Below, one piece after another: positions 18,174-27,049 of a DNA stretch of 64,000 bases. The DNA is from Nocardia vaccinii NBRC 15922 (GTDB lineage Bacteria > Actinomycetota > Actinomycetes > Mycobacteriales > Mycobacteriaceae): positions 1 to 64,000 of the forward strand of contig NZ_BDCC01000030.1 in assembly GCF_001613305.1 (NCBI RefSeq), in the 5' to 3' direction. Each line of letters begins with the position of its first letter. Position 1 is the stretch's first letter. The position numbers and the translations under genes were made by a program. The notes under the pieces are model-generated. The model saw nothing but the letters and a program-made list of their open reading frames with translations. It was not told the origin of the DNA and ran no database searches.

Positions 18174-18581
18174 TCAGCCAATTTCGTAATCGAACCAGAT
18201 GCGATGAGTTCCATCGGCGTCCACCGTGATCCCGCCCCTACCGGTGATTTCGGCAAGATCTCCGGTGCCGCTGGCCGGAACGATGACGAAGAACTCCGCA
18301 GACCTGTCGGTGCCCGACGTGGTGGCCGAATGCGCGAAGCAGAACGTGCCCGCGGCTCCGTTGAGCGCGCCCTCGAACGATTCCATCGCTACATAGGTGC
18401 CGACGCCGCTGGTCTGATCGAACGCCGCGGTGAACAGGGTCGCGGCGCGTCCGGACACCTCACCGTCGAAGTGTTTTTCCATCCGCGCGATCCCGACCGG
18501 CAGGCCGGTGGAAATTGCGGGTTCGGGCACGACGCCGGTCGGGGTGAAGGATTTGACGTCGAATGTTCCGGAGGCTCGCAC
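18174..18581 (-). CDS. DUF3224 domain-containing protein
   Basis: A roughly 135-aa cytosolic beta-barrel protein of unknown function. ASGTFDVKSFTP at the start, MEKHFDGEVSGRA, and the closing ITGRGGITVDADGTHRIWFDYE match the DUF3224 pattern, a family thought to share the allene-oxide-cyclase-like barrel. The start is uncertain: GTG at 18581 fits the domain boundary; TTG at 18629 would add 16 residues, and neither has a clear ribosome site. Convergent with the AveC-like gene, 13 bp apart. Confidence 0.75.
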   Translation of the reverse strand: MRASGTFDVKSFTPTGVVPEPAISTGLPVGIARMEKHFDGEVSGRAATLFTAAFDQTSGVGTYVAMESFEGALNGAAGTFCFAHSATTSGTDRSAEFFVIVPASGTGDLAEITGRGGITVDADGTHRIWFDYEIG

Positions 18582-19011
18582 CGCACGATCGTAGCGAACG
18601 AGCACGACAGTCCGTGCGGCCCCGAGCAACGGGCGACCAGCTCGAGCCGCGAAAGCTCTCTCGGCGACTGTGTGCTTTCATCGCCGACCCGTCGAGGTGC
18701 ATCGGGCTGCGGTCGTGACGAGTGGTAACGGCGAGCTCGGTGACGCCACAGTCTCGTTGGGAGAGTGGACTCCCCGGCGCATCTTCCTCGAGGTGCACGA
18801 CGCCGCGGGGACGATCGGTGGCGTATGGTGTCGAATTGCCTACGCCTGCAATATATTACAGCTGTACGAGCCGCGCGGTCCGGTGCCGGGTGCAGGGCCG
18901 GGATCTCGAGCAGGTCACGGCTGGCTGAAGCCTTGGCGGTTCGCCTCGCCGACTTCGCGCACTACCGCTACGGTACCTACATTCGCGGTTGGTTGAGATC
19001 TGGGATGTGGT
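18582..19011. other. Intergenic stretch before the giant acidic protein gene
   Basis: About 430 bp without a supported gene. It includes an AT-rich spot (AATATATTAC near 18849-18858) that could be a -10 region for the acidic-protein gene, but no well-spaced -35. Short frames here have no ribosome site or family resemblance. Confidence 0.4.
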
Positions 19012-22000
19012 GTGGCAGAAAAAGTTTCATCGGAGAAGCAGGCGCTCGGCGGTCGGTTCGGGTTGGGGGGCCTCACGAGATGGGCGGCGCAGCGCCTCGG
19101 TGTGGCGTCGCGATCGGACGAAGCCGCTGGAGACGAGTCGACGGTTGGTGATCAGGGCGCCCGGGCGTCGACCGACCCACCCGCGCCTCCGCTGAACGAC
19201 CCGCCGGCGCAGCAGGATTCGGACGACGACCTCGATTATGCACAACAGGCCAGCCCCGCGGACACCGAAGCGAGGATCGATCCCATCTTTTCGAAAGGTC
19301 AGGCAAATATGACAACTCCCGACGACCGGGCGACGATCACCGATGACGCGGCCGCCGCCGAGGAGACGACAACTACCGCGGGCGAGGAGGCGGTGGCCGA
19401 ACCGGGGGCGCGCCTCGCGACCGTGGTCGAAGCGCCTGTCGCGGCGGGCGACGCGAAGTCGGCCGATGATGAACCGGAAGCCGAAGACGGGGTAGCCGCT
19501 GCCGAAGGTGAAGTAGCGAAGGATGTTTCGGCGGCGTCGGCCGAGGGCGAAACTCCCGAGGTCGAGGGTGCCGAAGAGTCGGCTGCCGAAGCATCTGCCG
19601 CTGGGAGCGACGTAGCAGGCGGCGTCGCGGAGCAGGCGGTGGCGGCCTCCGATGCCGAAGCCGACGCAGCGAGCGATGGCGATGATGCGGGTGAAGGCGG
19701 AGTGCCGCCGGCAGGTTCGGCCATCGAAGCCGTGGTCGAGAACGAGGACGAAGCCTTGGACTCGGTTGTCGCCCCGGGCGATGCTGAGGTTGCCGAAGAT
19801 GGCTCAGGTGAAGTTGTCGTCGATGCTGGGGCCGAGATAGGGGCCGAGGAGTCGGCTGGCGAAGCGCTGGCCGGCGAGGTCGTCGCAGCAGAGGACAGCG
19901 CGGAGCGGGAGGTGCGGACCTCCGATGCTGCGGCCGGCGAAGAAGTGTCGCAGAGCGGTTCGACCCCCGAGGCCGCAGTCGAGACCAAGGGTGCATCCGA
20001 GGATTCGGATGTGAGGGCTGCCCAGGTCGATGCCGCGGGTGAGGTCGGGGTTGTTGCCGAGGGTGCAGACGATGTTGCCGCCGATGCCGATGCCGATGCC
20101 GGAAATGAGGTGTCGGAACTCGGGTCGCTTGTCGAGGATGATGGCGTCGAGGTGGCGACTGCTGAGGTTGCCGAGGGTGAACCGGAAGCTGCGGAAGGCG
20201 TTGCGGCGGGCGAAGGTGAAGTAGCGAAGGACCTTTCGACAGCGACGGACGAGGCCGAACTCGCAGGTGCCGAGGGGCCGGCCGTCGAGGCGACTCCCGC
20301 GGAAATCGAAGCGGAAGAGGGCAGCGCGGCCCAGGAAGCGGAGATCGCTGTTACCACGCCTGCGGGTGAAGGTGAAGTGGTGCATGCCGATTCGGCCGCC
20401 GGAGCCGCGGTCGACGCTGAGGCCGGAGCCGAGGCGTCGGAAGTCGCGGCGCTTGTCGAGGATGCAATAGGTGTCGAGGTCGAGGCCGGTCCCGAGGGTG
20501 AACCAGAAGCTGTGGAAGGCGTTGCGGCGGGCGAAGGTGATGTAGCGCAATCCGATTCGGTTGTCTCCGCCGAAGCCGCTGTCGAGAGTATGGCCGCCAC
20601 CGAGGAATCCGATGCGGCAGGCGTGCAGGTCGAGGATACCGAGCAAGTTGTCGTCCCTGCTGAGGCCGAAGTAGCGGTCGAGGAGTCGGTTGCCGATGGG
20701 GTCGATGCGGAGGCGGACAGCGCGGACCCGGTAGTGGCAGGAGCCGATGCCGCGCCTGCGGGCGAAAGTGAAGTACCACAGGCTGTTTCGGCAACGGAAG
20801 CTGCCGATGTCTCGGTCGCGGCCGAGGATACATCCGAAGAGTCGGGTGAGGTGGCCGCCGAGAGCACGGCTGCTGCTGAGGTTGTTGGTGATGCTGACGG
20901 TGGCGCTGCAGCAGCGTCGGTGGCCGAGGTGTCGGAGGTCGAATCGTCCAGCGAGAGCGGAGCGGGTGTCGAGGCCGTGGCTGCCGAGGACGCGGATGCT
21001 GCTGACGGTGGCGTTGTAGTGAGTCCCGTTGATGTTGCCGTCGATACCGAGGCGGCGCCGGTGGTCGACGGCGAGGTTTCGGATGTCGTGTCGTCGGTGG
21101 AGGACGTGGAGAACGCGCAGGGCGAGGCTGCCGAGGATGTGACGGGTGTGGCTGCCGGCGGCGAAGTTGTCGCTGAGACCGGGGTTGTCGCAGAGAGTGC
21201 GGGCGAGGTGGCCGCCGAGGCCGAGGGATTGGGGGCCGAGCCGCCTGCGGAGGGCGAGGAAGTGGAAGCTGCCGAGGGCGATGGGGGTGCCGAGGGAGTG
21301 GTGGCTTCCCAGGGCGAGGCTGCTGAGAGTGACGTCGAGACTACGGATACCGAGGCTCAATCGGAGACGGTGGCCGAGGTCGAGGCGTTGGAAGTCGAGC
21401 CGCTCGTCGAGGACGAAGAGGGTGCTCAGCACGCTGAGTCTGTGGGTGCTGGAGATGAGGCGGCATCGCAGGGCGAGAGTGACGCCGAGGCGGTCGTGCA
21501 GATATCGGAGAACGGCGTCAACGGCGAGAACGAGTCCGACGTGGCAGGCGACGAGATACCCGCACGTGTCGACGCGGATACTCATGCCGATGCCGATGCC
21601 GATGCCGATGCCGATGCCGATGCCGATGCCGATGCCGATGCCGATGCCGATGCCGATGCCGTAGCTGAAGCCGGTTCGGACATCGAGGGCGATTCCTCGG
21701 CCGAGGTGGATGTCGTTGCGTCGCAGGGCGATGCGGTTGTCGCCGCGGCCGAGAGAATTGCGGCCGAGGCTGCTGCGGCGGAGCCGACCACTGCCGACGC
21801 GGCTACTGATAGCGCGGCGCGTGGCGCGACCGAGGCGGATTCGGCTCAGGGTGCCGACGAACAAGGGGAGCCCCGGTCATCCGAGTTGGAAGGGGCCGGA
21901 GAAGCGACGCCCCTCGTGGAAGTCGCTGCGGTCGAGGAGGTTTCGGAGCCGGAGGACGAGTCGGTCGTCGAGCTGGGGTCGGGGGAGTCGCGCTCTGTTG

Positions 22001-23835
22001 AGGGTGAGGAACCGGCTCCAGGCGATGCTACGGTTGCCGAGACGGTAGCTGAAGCCGGTTCGGACGTCGAGTCCGACGCCCCCGCCGACGTGGATGTCGC
22101 TGCGGAGCTGGGTGATGTGGTTGCCGCCGAGGACGAAGCAGCCGAGGTCGTGGCTGCTGCTGAGGGCGAGGAGTCGGTCACGGGCGGCGTCGCGGACGTG
22201 GTTGCTGAGGCCGTGGTGGACAGCGAGCCCGATGCTTCGGCTGAGGTGGATGTCGTTGCGGAGCAGGGGGATGTCGCCGAGGGCGACGCAGTCGAGGTCG
22301 CGGTTGCCGCTGCGGTGGCGGCACCTGTCGCCGAGGCGGCTGTCGGTGGCGAGGTGCGTGTCGCGATAGGGGCGGTTGCGGTGGCTGAAGACGAGGAGCA
22401 AGCCGAGTCATTCGGGCTGGAGGTGTCCGAAGCTGCGGCGCCTCCCGTGGAGGTCGCTGCGGCCGAGGAGATTTCGGAGCCGGTGGCCGAGGTGGATTTC
22501 GTCGCGCACCTGGAGGCGGTTGTCGCCGAGGGCGAAGCGGTCGGGGGCGCGGACGCTGCCGTGCACGCGGGTACTGACGGTGATCCGTACGGCGAGGACG
22601 AGGCCGAGCTGGGTGCGGTCGAGGAGCCGGGGCACACCGAGCCGCGCGACTCGGAGATGTCCGAAGCGGATCTTGTCGCGGAAGCTGCTGCGGTCGAAGA
22701 GGTTTCGGAGTCGGCTGCCGAGGCTGTTGCGACGGAGCTGCCTGCCGACGAGGACGAACAGGTCGCGGACGCTGTGTCCGTGGTCGCTGGGGACCAGGTC
22801 GCGAGTGAAGGAGAGCCGGCCGGACTCGCCGCCGTTGCCGAGTCCGTGGAAGATGACGCTGAGGAAGATCCGGCAGCCGATGCCGGGCACAACGCGGTCG
22901 CCGAGGCGGAGGTCACCGACGGTGACGTGTCTATCGGCGGCACAGAGGCCGCTGAAGCTGTAGGTGCCGATGTGGCCGAGTCACCCGTTGCCGAGGTCGA
23001 GTTGGTGCTCGATGACGATCCGGTGGCCGAAGGCGAAGGGGCCGAGTCGGATTCCGCGGCGGTCGAGGCCGCGGACCACGCCGCCGGTGACGCCGAGGAA
23101 GCTGCCGAGGTGAAGCCGGGCGAGAGTGAGCTGTCCGCTGACGGCGAGGAAGCGGCCGAAGCTCTCGGAGTCGAGGCTGCCGAGTCGGTCGTTGCGGAGG
23201 CCGAGTCGGTCGTTGCGGAAGCTGAGTCGGTCGTCGCAGCGGAGTCGAAACCCGGCGATGGTCTCCTGGTCGAAGGTGAAGGGGCCGAGTCGGATTCGGC
23301 GGCGGTGGTGAAGGCGGCCGACGGCGAGGAAGATGCCGCGAGCGAAGCGACGGCTGAGGTGCGGGCCTCCGTGGGGCGCGAGTCGGTTGCGGACGAGGCC
23401 GTTGCGGGCGTGGGTCTGGTCGCTCTCACCCCGGAGGTGGGCGAACCTCGGGCCGCCGAGCCGGAAGCGGTCGATGTATCGGCGGCAGCCGGGGACGCGG
23501 TCGAGGGTGCAGCCGTTCCGAAGGAAGTGACCGTATCCGCGGCCCGGATCGCCCTTGTGGAAAGCCGCGAGGTAATCGAGGGCGAAGCGGTCGGTGAGGT
23601 CGAGCATGTGGTCGGCGGGCAGGTGCCCGCCGGGGACGGTGCGACCGCGATCATCCACGAACAAGCGGCGACGATCAGTGAGCAGGAGCAGATCATTGCG
23701 AAACTCAGGCGGAAGGTGGCGGTTCTCGAAACCATCATCCAAGCGCAGGAATCGCATTCCGAATCCATGGCCGGCATCATTTCGACGTATAAGAGCGAAT
23801 TGACCAGTCTCGCAACGGATCTCATCGAATACTGA
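19012..23835 (+). CDS. Giant acidic low-complexity protein with C-terminal coiled coil
   Basis: A protein of about 1607 aa that I do not recognise. Residues 1-100 contain a Gly/Arg segment that could form an amphipathic helix (GRFGLGGLTRWAAQRLGV). Residues 100-1520 are almost entirely Ala, Glu, Asp, Val, Ser and Gly, with no Cys and very few Lys/Arg, so the chain is extremely acidic and probably disordered. Degenerate repeats recur (for example EGVAAGEGEVAKDLS), plus a (Asp-Ala)12 run and ESVVAEA copies. The last 65 residues change character and form a Gln/Leu/Ile-rich coiled coil (ISEQEQIIAKLRRKVAVLE). No signal peptide. Start is uncertain: GTG 19012, or ATG 19309 behind GAAAGGTC, which would drop the amphipathic segment. 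It is a single-gene unit closed by strong hairpins. Confidence 0.75.
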   Translation: MAEKVSSEKQALGGRFGLGGLTRWAAQRLGVASRSDEAAGDESTVGDQGARASTDPPAPPLNDPPAQQDSDDDLDYAQQASPADTEARIDPIFSKGQANMTTPDDRATITDDAAAAEETTTTAGEEAVAEPGARLATVVEAPVAAGDAKSADDEPEAEDGVAAAEGEVAKDVSAASAEGETPEVEGAEESAAEASAAGSDVAGGVAEQAVAASDAEADAASDGDDAGEGGVPPAGSAIEAVVENEDEALDSVVAPGDAEVAEDGSGEVVVDAGAEIGAEESAGEALAGEVVAAEDSAEREVRTSDAAAGEEVSQSGSTPEAAVETKGASEDSDVRAAQVDAAGEVGVVAEGADDVAADADADAGNEVSELGSLVEDDGVEVATAEVAEGEPEAAEGVAAGEGEVAKDLSTATDEAELAGAEGPAVEATPAEIEAEEGSAAQEAEIAVTTPAGEGEVVHADSAAGAAVDAEAGAEASEVAALVEDAIGVEVEAGPEGEPEAVEGVAAGEGDVAQSDSVVSAEAAVESMAATEESDAAGVQVEDTEQVVVPAEAEVAVEESVADGVDAEADSADPVVAGADAAPAGESEVPQAVSATEAADVSVAAEDTSEESGEVAAESTAAAEVVGDADGGAAAASVAEVSEVESSSESGAGVEAVAAEDADAADGGVVVSPVDVAVDTEAAPVVDGEVSDVVSSVEDVENAQGEAAEDVTGVAAGGEVVAETGVVAESAGEVAAEAEGLGAEPPAEGEEVEAAEGDGGAEGVVASQGEAAESDVETTDTEAQSETVAEVEALEVEPLVEDEEGAQHAESVGAGDEAASQGESDAEAVVQISENGVNGENESDVAGDEIPARVDADTHADADADADADADADADADADADADAVAEAGSDIEGDSSAEVDVVASQGDAVVAAAERIAAEAAAAEPTTADAATDSAARGATEADSAQGADEQGEPRSSELEGAGEATPLVEVAAVEEVSEPEDESVVELGSGESRSVEGEEPAPGDATVAETVAEAGSDVESDAPADVDVAAELGDVVAAEDEAAEVVAAAEGEESVTGGVADVVAEAVVDSEPDASAEVDVVAEQGDVAEGDAVEVAVAAAVAAPVAEAAVGGEVRVAIGAVAVAEDEEQAESFGLEVSEAAAPPVEVAAAEEISEPVAEVDFVAHLEAVVAEGEAVGGADAAVHAGTDGDPYGEDEAELGAVEEPGHTEPRDSEMSEADLVAEAAAVEEVSESAAEAVATELPADEDEQVADAVSVVAGDQVASEGEPAGLAAVAESVEDDAEEDPAADAGHNAVAEAEVTDGDVSIGGTEAAEAVGADVAESPVAEVELVLDDDPVAEGEGAESDSAAVEAADHAAGDAEEAAEVKPGESELSADGEEAAEALGVEAAESVVAEAESVVAEAESVVAAESKPGDGLLVEGEGAESDSAAVVKAADGEEDAASEATAEVRASVGRESVADEAVAGVGLVALTPEVGEPRAAEPEAVDVSAAAGDAVEGAAVPKEVTVSAARIALVESREVIEGEAVGEVEHVVGGQVPAGDGATAIIHEQAATISEQEQIIAKLRRKVAVLETIIQAQESHSESMAGIISTYKSELTSLATDLIEY
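21589..21660 (+). repeat. Perfect (GATGCC)12 hexanucleotide repeat
   Basis: Twelve exact GATGCC units in frame inside the acidic-protein gene, encoding (Asp-Ala)12. Slippage here would change length by two residues at a time without shifting the frame, so copy number may vary between strains. Confidence 0.95.
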
Positions 23836-23844
23836 GATACGAAA

Positions 23845-23864
23845 GCCGTCCGTCGCAGGACGGC
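23845..23864 (+). terminator. Hairpin directly after the acidic-protein gene
   Basis: GCCGTCC and GGACGGC form a perfect 7-bp stem over a 6-nt loop, starting 10 bp after the stop codon. No U tract follows. Confidence 0.55.
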
Positions 23865-23899
23865 GGCCCGCGTGCGAGGACATCGGGAACTGGGTGATG

Positions 23900-23936
23900 G
23901 CTCGAGGTGGCACCGCGGTGCGGTGCCACCTCGAGC
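23900..23936. terminator. Very strong 16-bp stem-loop
   Basis: GCTCGAGGTGGCACCG pairs perfectly with CGGTGCCACCTCGAGC over a 5-nt loop, 65 bp after the acidic-protein stop. It is symmetric and could stop transcription from either side, insulating the gene from the decayed region to the right. No U tract. Confidence 0.75.
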
Positions 23937-24018
23937 TGCGGAGTGAGACGTGTTGCCGTCGTGATTGTGGACGATGACCAGGCAGTACAGGTTCGTTCTG
24001 TGACGTTCGTATGCTGCT

Positions 24019-24170
24019 GCGGGCACGCAGCACGCCGCCGCCCGCGAGGTGGCGGCCGATGAGCTGGATGCCGACGGGCAGGCCCGCTGCGGTCGTGCCC
24101 GCCGGTACGCTGATCGCGGGTTGGCCGGTCGGATTGGCTATCGGGGTGAGTCCTGCCGGGCCGAAATGGC
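24019..24170 (-). pseudogene. Amidase C-terminal fragment
   Basis: About 50 codons on the minus strand read GPAGLTPIANPTGQPAISVP and then GLPVGIQLIGRHLAGGGVLR, the C-terminal signature of amidase-signature-family hydrolases. The Ser-Ser-Lys catalytic region, some 300 residues upstream in a full enzyme, is absent, and the frame runs on into unrelated antisense sequence. A remnant of a lost gene, next to another broken gene. Confidence 0.7.
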
Positions 24171-24238
24171 TCCGGGATGCCCGATCGATCATGTCGGTTC
24201 GACCTCGATACCAGAGGCCGGTGCAGAATTCGAGCGGG

Positions 24239-24489
24239 TCAGCGGCCGAACAGTGACTTCAACTGCTCGGGAACGCGCCCGCCCTGGATATGGATTCGGT
24301 CCGCGGTCTCCTCTATACGTTGCAGGTCACCGGGCGTCAGCTCGATGTCGAGTGCACCCAGACTGCCGCCCGCAGGAGCTTCGTCATCTCGGCTGGGGCC
24401 GGGGGCGAACCGTAGAAGAAGCTCATGCCCATGCAGCCGAGCCCCAGGGCTGAGACTTCGAGTTGCTGTCCAAGTTTGCGCTTTTGCAC
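24239..24489 (-). pseudogene. Aldo/keto reductase with large internal deletion
   Basis: The minus strand starts with a good gene beginning: AAGGAG, then GTG at 24489 and QKRKLGQQLEVSALGLGCMG through KLLRAAV, the N-terminal 40 residues of an aldo/keto reductase. It then jumps, with a frame change near 24362, to the normal C-terminus (ALDIELTPGDLQRIEETADR ... QLKSLFGR stop at 24239). The whole central barrel, about 240 residues with the catalytic Tyr, Lys and His, is missing. The clean join suggests one deletion rather than slow decay. It kept its promoter region, which resembles that of the SDR gene on the other side. Confidence 0.8.
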
Positions 24490-24565
24490 TGGAGATGCTC
24501 CTTCAGAAAATATCATCTGGCCCATTGCTCTCCCTGCGTTCAGCCGGGAACCGACCACAGGTTAA

Positions 24566-24625
24566 GCAGGCCTTGCGGCCGGCGGGCAGGCCCTGGTGAT
24601 ACAGGTACGGCGAGAACCGCCCTCG
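24566..24625 (-). repeat. Promoter-region element, copy 1 (inverted relative to copy 2)
   Basis: A 60-bp segment, read towards the broken aldo/keto reductase, matches copy 2 at 48 of 60 positions without gaps; the central 23 bp (24585-24607) match at 22. The core CTGTATCACCAGGG is imperfectly symmetric (CCTG/CAGG). It lies about 77 bp before the reductase start and looks like a shared operator/promoter. Confidence 0.6.
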
Positions 24626-24844
24626 CCTAATGGACTGACACTCTGCGCATATGGCGTTCTTCGTGCTGGAACCCCGCGAGTCCGCGCCGCGCCGACGATT
24701 GGCGTGGCGTGGCGCGATAACGCCGATCATCGGATGGCCAACAGGCCGATTCACGACGACGATGCCAGGTCGCAATACAGATCAAAGCAATCACGAAAGT
24801 GACTGTGCGGGAATGATTGTGGCAGCGTGAGTCAGCGCACCGGA

Positions 24845-24904
24845 CAAGGGTGGCTCTCACAATACCTGTATCACCAGGGTCTGCCGGACGTCCGAAACGC
24901 CTGC
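24845..24904 (+). repeat. Promoter-region element, copy 2
   Basis: The partner of copy 1 in opposite orientation, read towards the SDR gene and ending about 155 bp before its start. Similarity may extend weakly some 30 bp further downstream (TCGGCTCCCAGCT). The nearest regulator candidate is the MmyB-type protein encoded just after the SDR. Confidence 0.6.
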
Positions 24905-25059
24905 CAAGCTGGTCGAGTCGGCTCCCAGCTACACCAACGAAAGCGCCGGCAACACTGCATGGAAACGCACTGCAGTTTTATCCCCATCAGTTCGATTCAG
25001 CTGCGCCGAATGCGCGATCGTGTCGGCGCATTCTTCCACGACAGAAGCGACGGAGACCA

Positions 25060-25863
25060 ATGGCGGACAACCAATTCACTACTCACGCAGACCTTTTCGA
25101 TCTGACTGGGAAGTACGCACTTGTCACTGGCGGCACCAGGGGCATCGGGATGATGATAGCGCGCGGCCTTCTGCAGGCGGGCGCCCGCGTCGTCATCAGC
25201 TCACGCAAGGCAGACACGTGCGCGGAGGCACAGCATCTACTGTCCGAATTCGGCGACGTTCTCGCAATCCCCGCCGACCTGTCCAGGCACGACGAGTGTC
25301 AGCGCCTCGCTGATCTTGTCCAGGCCGACTCGGAACGCCTGGACATCCTCGTCAACAACGCGGGAGCGATGTGGCGCGAGCCGCTGGAGACGTTCCCGGA
25401 CGAGGCCTGGGACGCAGTGATCGACCTCAACCTCAAGTCGCCGTTCTGGCTGGTGCAGGCGCTGCTCCCCGCACTTCGCAGGGCGGGCACCGCCGATGAT
25501 CCCGCGCGGATCATCAACATCGGCAGTATCGCCGCCATCCACGTCGCCGAGTCGCCCAACTACTCGTACGCCGGCAGCAAAGCGGCACTCCATCAACTCA
25601 CCAGAGTGCTTGCCAGAGAACTGGGTCCACAGCACGTCACGGTGAACGCGGTAGCACCGGGACCGTTCCCGTCGCAGATGATGGCGTCCACGCTCGATGC
25701 CGTCGGCGACACGATCGCGGCGAAGGCCCCTCTGCGCCGGCTCGGCCGCGACGACGACATGGCGGGTATCGCCGTGTTCCTCGCCGGCCGGGCCGGGTCC
25801 TATCTCACGGGCACCATCATCCCGGTAGACGGCGGCATCGCGACGACCGCATCGGGTACCTAG
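25060..25863 (+). CDS. Short-chain dehydrogenase/reductase (SDR)
   Basis: A 267-aa NAD(P)-dependent classical SDR. The cofactor motif TGGTRGIG lies near residues 25-32, NNAG near 102, and the catalytic YAGSK (Ser near 153, Tyr and Lys in YxxxK) near 167; the C-terminus ends in the usual YLTGTIIPVDGG. The substrate is unknown. Start: ATG at 25060 with GGAGA upstream; the open frame back to 24817 includes the promoter-like repeat and is not coding. SDR genes next to MmyB-type regulators are a recurrent actinobacterial pair, which suggests control by the neighbour at 26001. Confidence 0.88.
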   Translation: MADNQFTTHADLFDLTGKYALVTGGTRGIGMMIARGLLQAGARVVISSRKADTCAEAQHLLSEFGDVLAIPADLSRHDECQRLADLVQADSERLDILVNNAGAMWREPLETFPDEAWDAVIDLNLKSPFWLVQALLPALRRAGTADDPARIINIGSIAAIHVAESPNYSYAGSKAALHQLTRVLARELGPQHVTVNAVAPGPFPSQMMASTLDAVGDTIAAKAPLRRLGRDDDMAGIAVFLAGRAGSYLTGTIIPVDGGIATTASGT

Positions 25864-26000
25864 GCGTCGGCGCGAGGCTTTGCCGGCGACCGACGGTCCC
25901 TCGTGAACACCTCCGAGTCGGGTCTCGACGCAGTCGTCGGGGGTACCCGCAGTGCCTCCCTCGGACTGCGGGACGGGCTTACGGTGAGGGGATGGCCACG

Positions 26001-26885
26001 ATGGATCTACGCACCGATATCCGGGAGTTTCTCAGCTCGCGTCGCGCCCGCATCGCACCCGAGCAGGCGGGCCTGCCCGCTTACGGAGGCAATCGTCGGG
26101 TCAAAGGTCTGCGTCGCGAGGAGGTTGCGCTACTGGCGGGGGTATCGGTCGACTACTACGTGCGCATGGAGCGCGGCAGCCTCGCCGGTGCCTCCGATGG
26201 CGTGCTCGACGCGTTGGCCTCTGCCTTGCAACTCGACGAGGCCGAACGCGACCACCTGTTCCACCTCGCGCGCCGATCCGGGGCGCCCAGCGGCCCACGC
26301 CGGCGCAGGCCTGCCGTGACAGTGCGCTCGACACTGCAGCAGGTGCTCGACGCCATCTCCGATGCACCGGCTTTGATCGGTAACGGACGTTATGACGTGC
26401 TCGCCATGAATCAACTCGCCCGCGCGCTGTATTCACCGGTGCTGGCCGACCCGCGACGGCCCGCGAACACAGCGCGGTTCATCTATCTGGCTCCCGAGGC
26501 GGCCAGAGATTTCTTTGTCGACTACGACCGAATTGCCGGTGACGTAGCCGCGAAGCTACGCATGGAAGCCGGCCGCAATCCGCACGACGAGGAGCTGATC
26601 GCCCTCGTCGGCGAACTGTCAACGTGCAGCGAGCTGTTCCGGCAGCGGTGGGCATCTCAGGACGTGCGGCTGCACCGGTCCGGGCGCAAGCGGGTGCACC
26701 ATCCGACAGTGGGCCGGCTCGACTTGGACGTCGAGTCCCTGGAACTGCCCGCCGAACCCGGACTGCACCTCACCGTCTACACCGCACCCGCGGGCACGCC
26801 GACCGCCGACAATGTAGCGCTCCTGGCGTCGTGGGCGGCCACCCGACAAACGCTGGCGACCGAGCTCGAAGCACACAACGGGTAG
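26001..26885 (+). CDS. MmyB-like XRE-family transcriptional regulator
   Basis: A 294-aa regulator with an N-terminal XRE helix-turn-helix at about residues 30-85 (GLRREEVALLAGVSVDYYVRME) and a C-terminal MmyB-like ligand-binding domain (NQLARALYSP, FIYLAPEAARDFFVDYDR, RWASQDVRLHRSGRKRVHHP). The C-terminal domain is PAS-like and in related proteins binds fatty-acid-like ligands. Start: ATG at 26001, placing GAGGGG at a normal distance; ATG at 25992 sits too close to it. It follows the SDR by 137 bp on the same strand and probably controls it. Confidence 0.87.
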   Translation: MDLRTDIREFLSSRRARIAPEQAGLPAYGGNRRVKGLRREEVALLAGVSVDYYVRMERGSLAGASDGVLDALASALQLDEAERDHLFHLARRSGAPSGPRRRRPAVTVRSTLQQVLDAISDAPALIGNGRYDVLAMNQLARALYSPVLADPRRPANTARFIYLAPEAARDFFVDYDRIAGDVAAKLRMEAGRNPHDEELIALVGELSTCSELFRQRWASQDVRLHRSGRKRVHHPTVGRLDLDVESLELPAEPGLHLTVYTAPAGTPTADNVALLASWAATRQTLATELEAHNG

Positions 26886-27049
26886 TCCAACCCCTTCAGC
26901 CGTACTGGTCAGCGGACCATGACGTGGGGCAATAATCTGCCGGAAAATGAACATCTGCCACGCCGCGGGTAGAGCAACGGATGCCGAGCACGACGGCCCC
27001 GGCAGATCGCCTGCGTGGTGATCCACCGAAAAGGGCTGTGGCACATGAC

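Noticed and set aside
18670..18996. Overlapping short plus-strand frames before the acidic-protein gene
   Set aside because: They overlap each other in several frames with Arg/Ser-rich GC-shadow composition and no ribosome site.
21582..21663. CRISPR-like or structural-RNA repeat
   Set aside because: The repeat is a pure hexamer in frame with a protein; there are no spacers.
19299..22981. Several long antisense reading frames (500-700 codons) opposite the acidic-protein gene
   Set aside because: The sense strand is nearly all GNN codons, which forces NNC codons on the other strand and removes stops. The antisense products are skewed, repetitive shadows without ribosome sites.
24503..25105. 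Two short frames encoding similar YLYHQGLP peptides
   Set aside because: Similarity is confined to the duplicated 60-bp element, flanks differ, and starts lack ribosome sites; I treat the element as regulatory DNA while noting the coding alternative.
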